This document shows positions 5,690 to 7,355 of a DNA stretch of 7,355 bases, one piece after another. The position numbers and the translations under genes are program-made. The notes under the pieces are model-generated. The model searched no databases, was not told where the DNA came from, and worked only from the letters and a program-made list of their open reading frames with translations. The stretch spans positions 1-7,355 of the forward strand of contig JAEWUR010000388.1 in the NCBI GenBank assembly GCA_023397045.1. The letters run 5' to 3'. Each line of letters begins with the position of its first letter. Positions within the stretch are counted from its first letter, which is position 1. This DNA comes from Planctomycetota bacterium. GTDB lineage: Bacteria > Planctomycetota > Planctomycetia > Pirellulales > Thermoguttaceae.

Positions 5690-5826
5690 TGGTCTGTCCA
5701 GATCGTCGTTACAGATGGAGATTCGGTGCGACAGAATCGTAACCCGAAGCGTCAGCGAGGGACAGCCTCGCTTACGCTTCGGGTTACGATGTTCCGTCCA
5801 TTCGGAAACTTGAATGGGACAGACCA
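5690..5826. mobile_element. 137-bp MITE-like element with terminal inverted repeats
   Basis: The outer ends TGGTCTGTCC (5690-5699) and GGACAGACCA (5817-5826) are perfect 10-bp inverted repeats. They enclose, almost symmetrically, a 25-bp-stem hairpin at 5736-5790. The unit begins 9 nt after the recO stop and has no coding capacity. I see no clear target-site duplication, so mobility is inferred. The outer repeats alone could be chance or a regulatory pair. Confidence 0.5.
5736..5790. repeat. Long 25-bp-stem hairpin repeat
   Basis: Bases 5736-5760 pair with 5766-5790 across a 5-nt loop (GACAG). The only mismatch is C5753 opposite T5773. The stem includes AACCCGAAGCGTCAGCGAGG on the left and CTTCGGGTTACGAT on the right. 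From memory, hairpins of this AACCCGAAGCG type are abundant between genes of planctomycetes. It could stop or stabilise recO transcripts, but no U-run follows. Confidence 0.85.
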
Positions 5827-5891
5827 ATAGCTGGTTTCATCCTCACTTCATCCGATTGGTTTTCAACATACTACGGACAAGGAAGTCCACG

Positions 5892-7301
5892 ATGTCGAAC
5901 ACGAGACTGCCTACGGGATTGTTCCTGATCGGCGTGTTGAGCTTTTTCGGCGGCTGCGCGATGACGCCGCCGGCGGCCGCTAACGCGCAGAACAATGATT
6001 CCGGCAACGGTGAATACGACGGATGGCTGTTCAAGTCGTTGACCGGCCGGAAGTCGGCCGACGCGACGCCGCAGACTCCGCCGACGCAACCGGTTCCCTA
6101 TGACGTTCAGCAGACGTCGGCCAATGTGGACGTTACGAATCAGGTGGGTCCGCTGATCCCCGGTCCGACGAGTCATCCGGACTGGGCCGCCGATCCTTCG
6201 CAGAAACCGATTGCCGGCCCGCCGCCGACGATCCCGAATGAGCTACCGCCTCCGCCCGCCGAGGCCGTGAGCATTAAGAACCTCGAAGCGCAGAGGGAAA
6301 AGGAGAAAGGTTTCGAGCTGTCGGACTTGGCGCCGGAGAATGTCTATAAGAGCGTCAAGACGGCGGCGGGATATGGGCCCGACGAGAAGATCGCCCGGGC
6401 GGCGCTGCAAGAGGGCAAGACGCTGTTCCTCGACAAGAAATACTCGGAGGCCGCGGGCAAGTTCGCCACGGCCGCCGACCGATGGCCTGATTCGCCGCTG
6501 GAGGAAGACGCCCTATTTCTGCAGGGTGAGAGCGAGTTTTTCGCCGACCAGTATTCGAAAGCGCACGATACCTACGGCGGCCTGATGAAGAAATACGCCA
6601 ACACCCGCTATCTCGACACGGTCGTCGCGCGGGAGTTCGCTCTGGGACGTTACTGGGAACAGTTGCAGGACTCGAAGCCGAAATGGCCGGTGACGCCGAA
6701 CGTGACCGACAAGAGCCGCCCGATGTTCGATACGTTCGGCTATGCCGTGCAGGCCTACGAGCGCGTCCGGCTGAACGATCCGACGGGTCCGTTGGCCGAC
6801 GACAGCTTAATGGCGTTGGGCAATGCCTATTTCCGCCGGGGCCAATATGAAAACGCCGCGTACAACTACGATCAGTTGATCAAGGAGTATGCGAACAGCG
6901 AGCACCAGAAGAAAGCCCACCTGCTCGGACTCCAGGCGAAGATGCGGATCTATCAGGGCACGATGTACGAACAGGCGCCGCTGCGCGACGCCGGAAAGAT
7001 CGCCGATCGCGCGCTGACGCAATATGGCGACAAACTCGGGCCCGATCGCGAACGCGTGGCGCAAGCCCGAGCGCAGATCATCGAGGAGGAAGCGAACCGC
7101 GACTACGAATTGGGCGAGTATTACGAGAAGAAGGGGCATTTTGGCGCGGCCAGGATGTACTATCAGAGCGTCATCAAGGGTTATCCGCGGACGGAAAAGG
7201 CGCGAATGGCGCAGGAGCATTTGCAGAAGATCCAGAATGAGCCCGACGAGGCGCCCAGCAAGTTGGGATGGGCGACCAGTTGGATGGAATCGAAGAAGTG
7301 A
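5892..7301 (+). CDS. BamD-like TPR lipoprotein, probable outer-membrane assembly/envelope protein
   Basis: This 469-residue protein begins with a lipoprotein signal (hydrophobic LFLIGVLSFFGGC; lipidated cysteine C22), so it should be anchored in an envelope membrane on the periplasmic side. Residues about 30-140 form a proline- and glutamine-rich, probably flexible linker. TPR repeats of the BamD/YfiO/YbgF type follow at about 169-240 (FLDKKYSEAAGKFATAADRW, then FADQYSKAHDTYGGLMKKY), 300-340 (GNAYFRRGQYENAAYNYDQL) and 403-445 (GEYYEKKGHFGAARMYYQS). E. coli BamD is only about 245 residues, so this is far longer, with an extra linker and a spacer between repeats. Automated annotation would probably call it BamD; a general TPR scaffold is equally possible. 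The open frame extends to ATG 5814, but ATG 5892 is chosen because AAGGAAG (5879-5885) precedes it at good spacing and the lipoprotein signal starts there. Confidence 0.85.
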   Translation: MSNTRLPTGLFLIGVLSFFGGCAMTPPAAANAQNNDSGNGEYDGWLFKSLTGRKSADATPQTPPTQPVPYDVQQTSANVDVTNQVGPLIPGPTSHPDWAADPSQKPIAGPPPTIPNELPPPPAEAVSIKNLEAQREKEKGFELSDLAPENVYKSVKTAAGYGPDEKIARAALQEGKTLFLDKKYSEAAGKFATAADRWPDSPLEEDALFLQGESEFFADQYSKAHDTYGGLMKKYANTRYLDTVVAREFALGRYWEQLQDSKPKWPVTPNVTDKSRPMFDTFGYAVQAYERVRLNDPTGPLADDSLMALGNAYFRRGQYENAAYNYDQLIKEYANSEHQKKAHLLGLQAKMRIYQGTMYEQAPLRDAGKIADRALTQYGDKLGPDRERVAQARAQIIEEEANRDYELGEYYEKKGHFGAARMYYQSVIKGYPRTEKARMAQEHLQKIQNEPDEAPSKLGWATSWMESKK

Positions 7302-7329
7302 TGGCATGAAACGATCTTGTCGACAAACG

Positions 7330-7352
7330 GCCCTCACCCTAACCCTCTCCCG
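7330..7352. repeat. Partial CCCTCACCCTAACC repeat at window end
   Basis: These 23 bases are identical to 4867-4889. The window ends three bases later, and the GAAG after the match differs from the GTGGG after the first copy, so the hairpin's right arm cannot be seen. An ATG at 7306 opens a frame through the repeat, encoding TALTLTLSR, the usual spurious translation of this repeat. I do not call it a gene. Confidence 0.75.
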
Positions 7353-7355
7353 AAG

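Noticed and set aside
7306..7355. Possible start of a further gene (MKRSC...) 4 nt after the lipoprotein stop
   Set aside because: The spacing and basic start are tempting for a signal peptide, but most of the visible codons are an exact copy of the CCCTCACCCTAACC repeat, whose translation (ALTLTLS) is a common artefact. Only about 50 bases are visible.

Overview
The window looks like a bacterial chromosome segment with moderately high GC, most likely from a planctomycete (Pirellulales-like). This is an inference from the protein style: an N-terminal CPNGH...CPVC zinc ribbon, the PhoH and YbeY variants, and a long BamD-like TPR lipoprotein. It also rests on the kinds of intergenic repeats, above all a hairpin reading AACCCGAAGCGTCAGCGAGG and its complement, which I remember as common in planctomycete genomes. 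No database search was possible.

All six supported genes are on the + strand. In order: a small double zinc-ribbon protein (318-671); the PhoH/YbeZ ATPase (736-1680); a 7TM-HD phosphodiesterase of the PgpH/YqfF family (1854-4118); the rRNA-maturation endoribonuclease YbeY, starting at TTG (4254-4682); the recombination mediator RecO (4926-5681); and a lipoprotein with BamD-like TPR repeats (5892-7301). The order phoH-yqfF-ybeY-recO matches the classic Firmicutes cluster phoH-yqfF-ybeY-dgkA-cdd-era-recO. Here dgkA, cdd and era are missing and a repeat-rich gap of about 240 bp lies between ybeY and recO. The cluster mixes ribosome/RNA quality control (PhoH, YbeY), nucleotide signalling (PgpH) and DNA repair (RecO); the last gene belongs to envelope biogenesis and is probably a separate unit with its own Shine-Dalgarno site.

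The gaps between genes are the unusual part. The phoH-pgpH gap is built almost entirely of 7-bp units in several different arrays and folds into a 28-bp stem ending 7 nt before the pgpH start codon. A different 7-bp array follows pgpH. ybeY is bracketed by two inverted copies of a composite double-palindrome element, and half of the same element opens the window. A hairpin repeat sits just upstream of recO, and half of it recurs at the window end. A 137-bp nested inverted-repeat (MITE-like) element fills most of the recO-lipoprotein gap. I see no transposase, CRISPR array, RNA gene or recognisable new multi-gene system. The real novelty candidates are the repeat families and their positions relative to the housekeeping genes.
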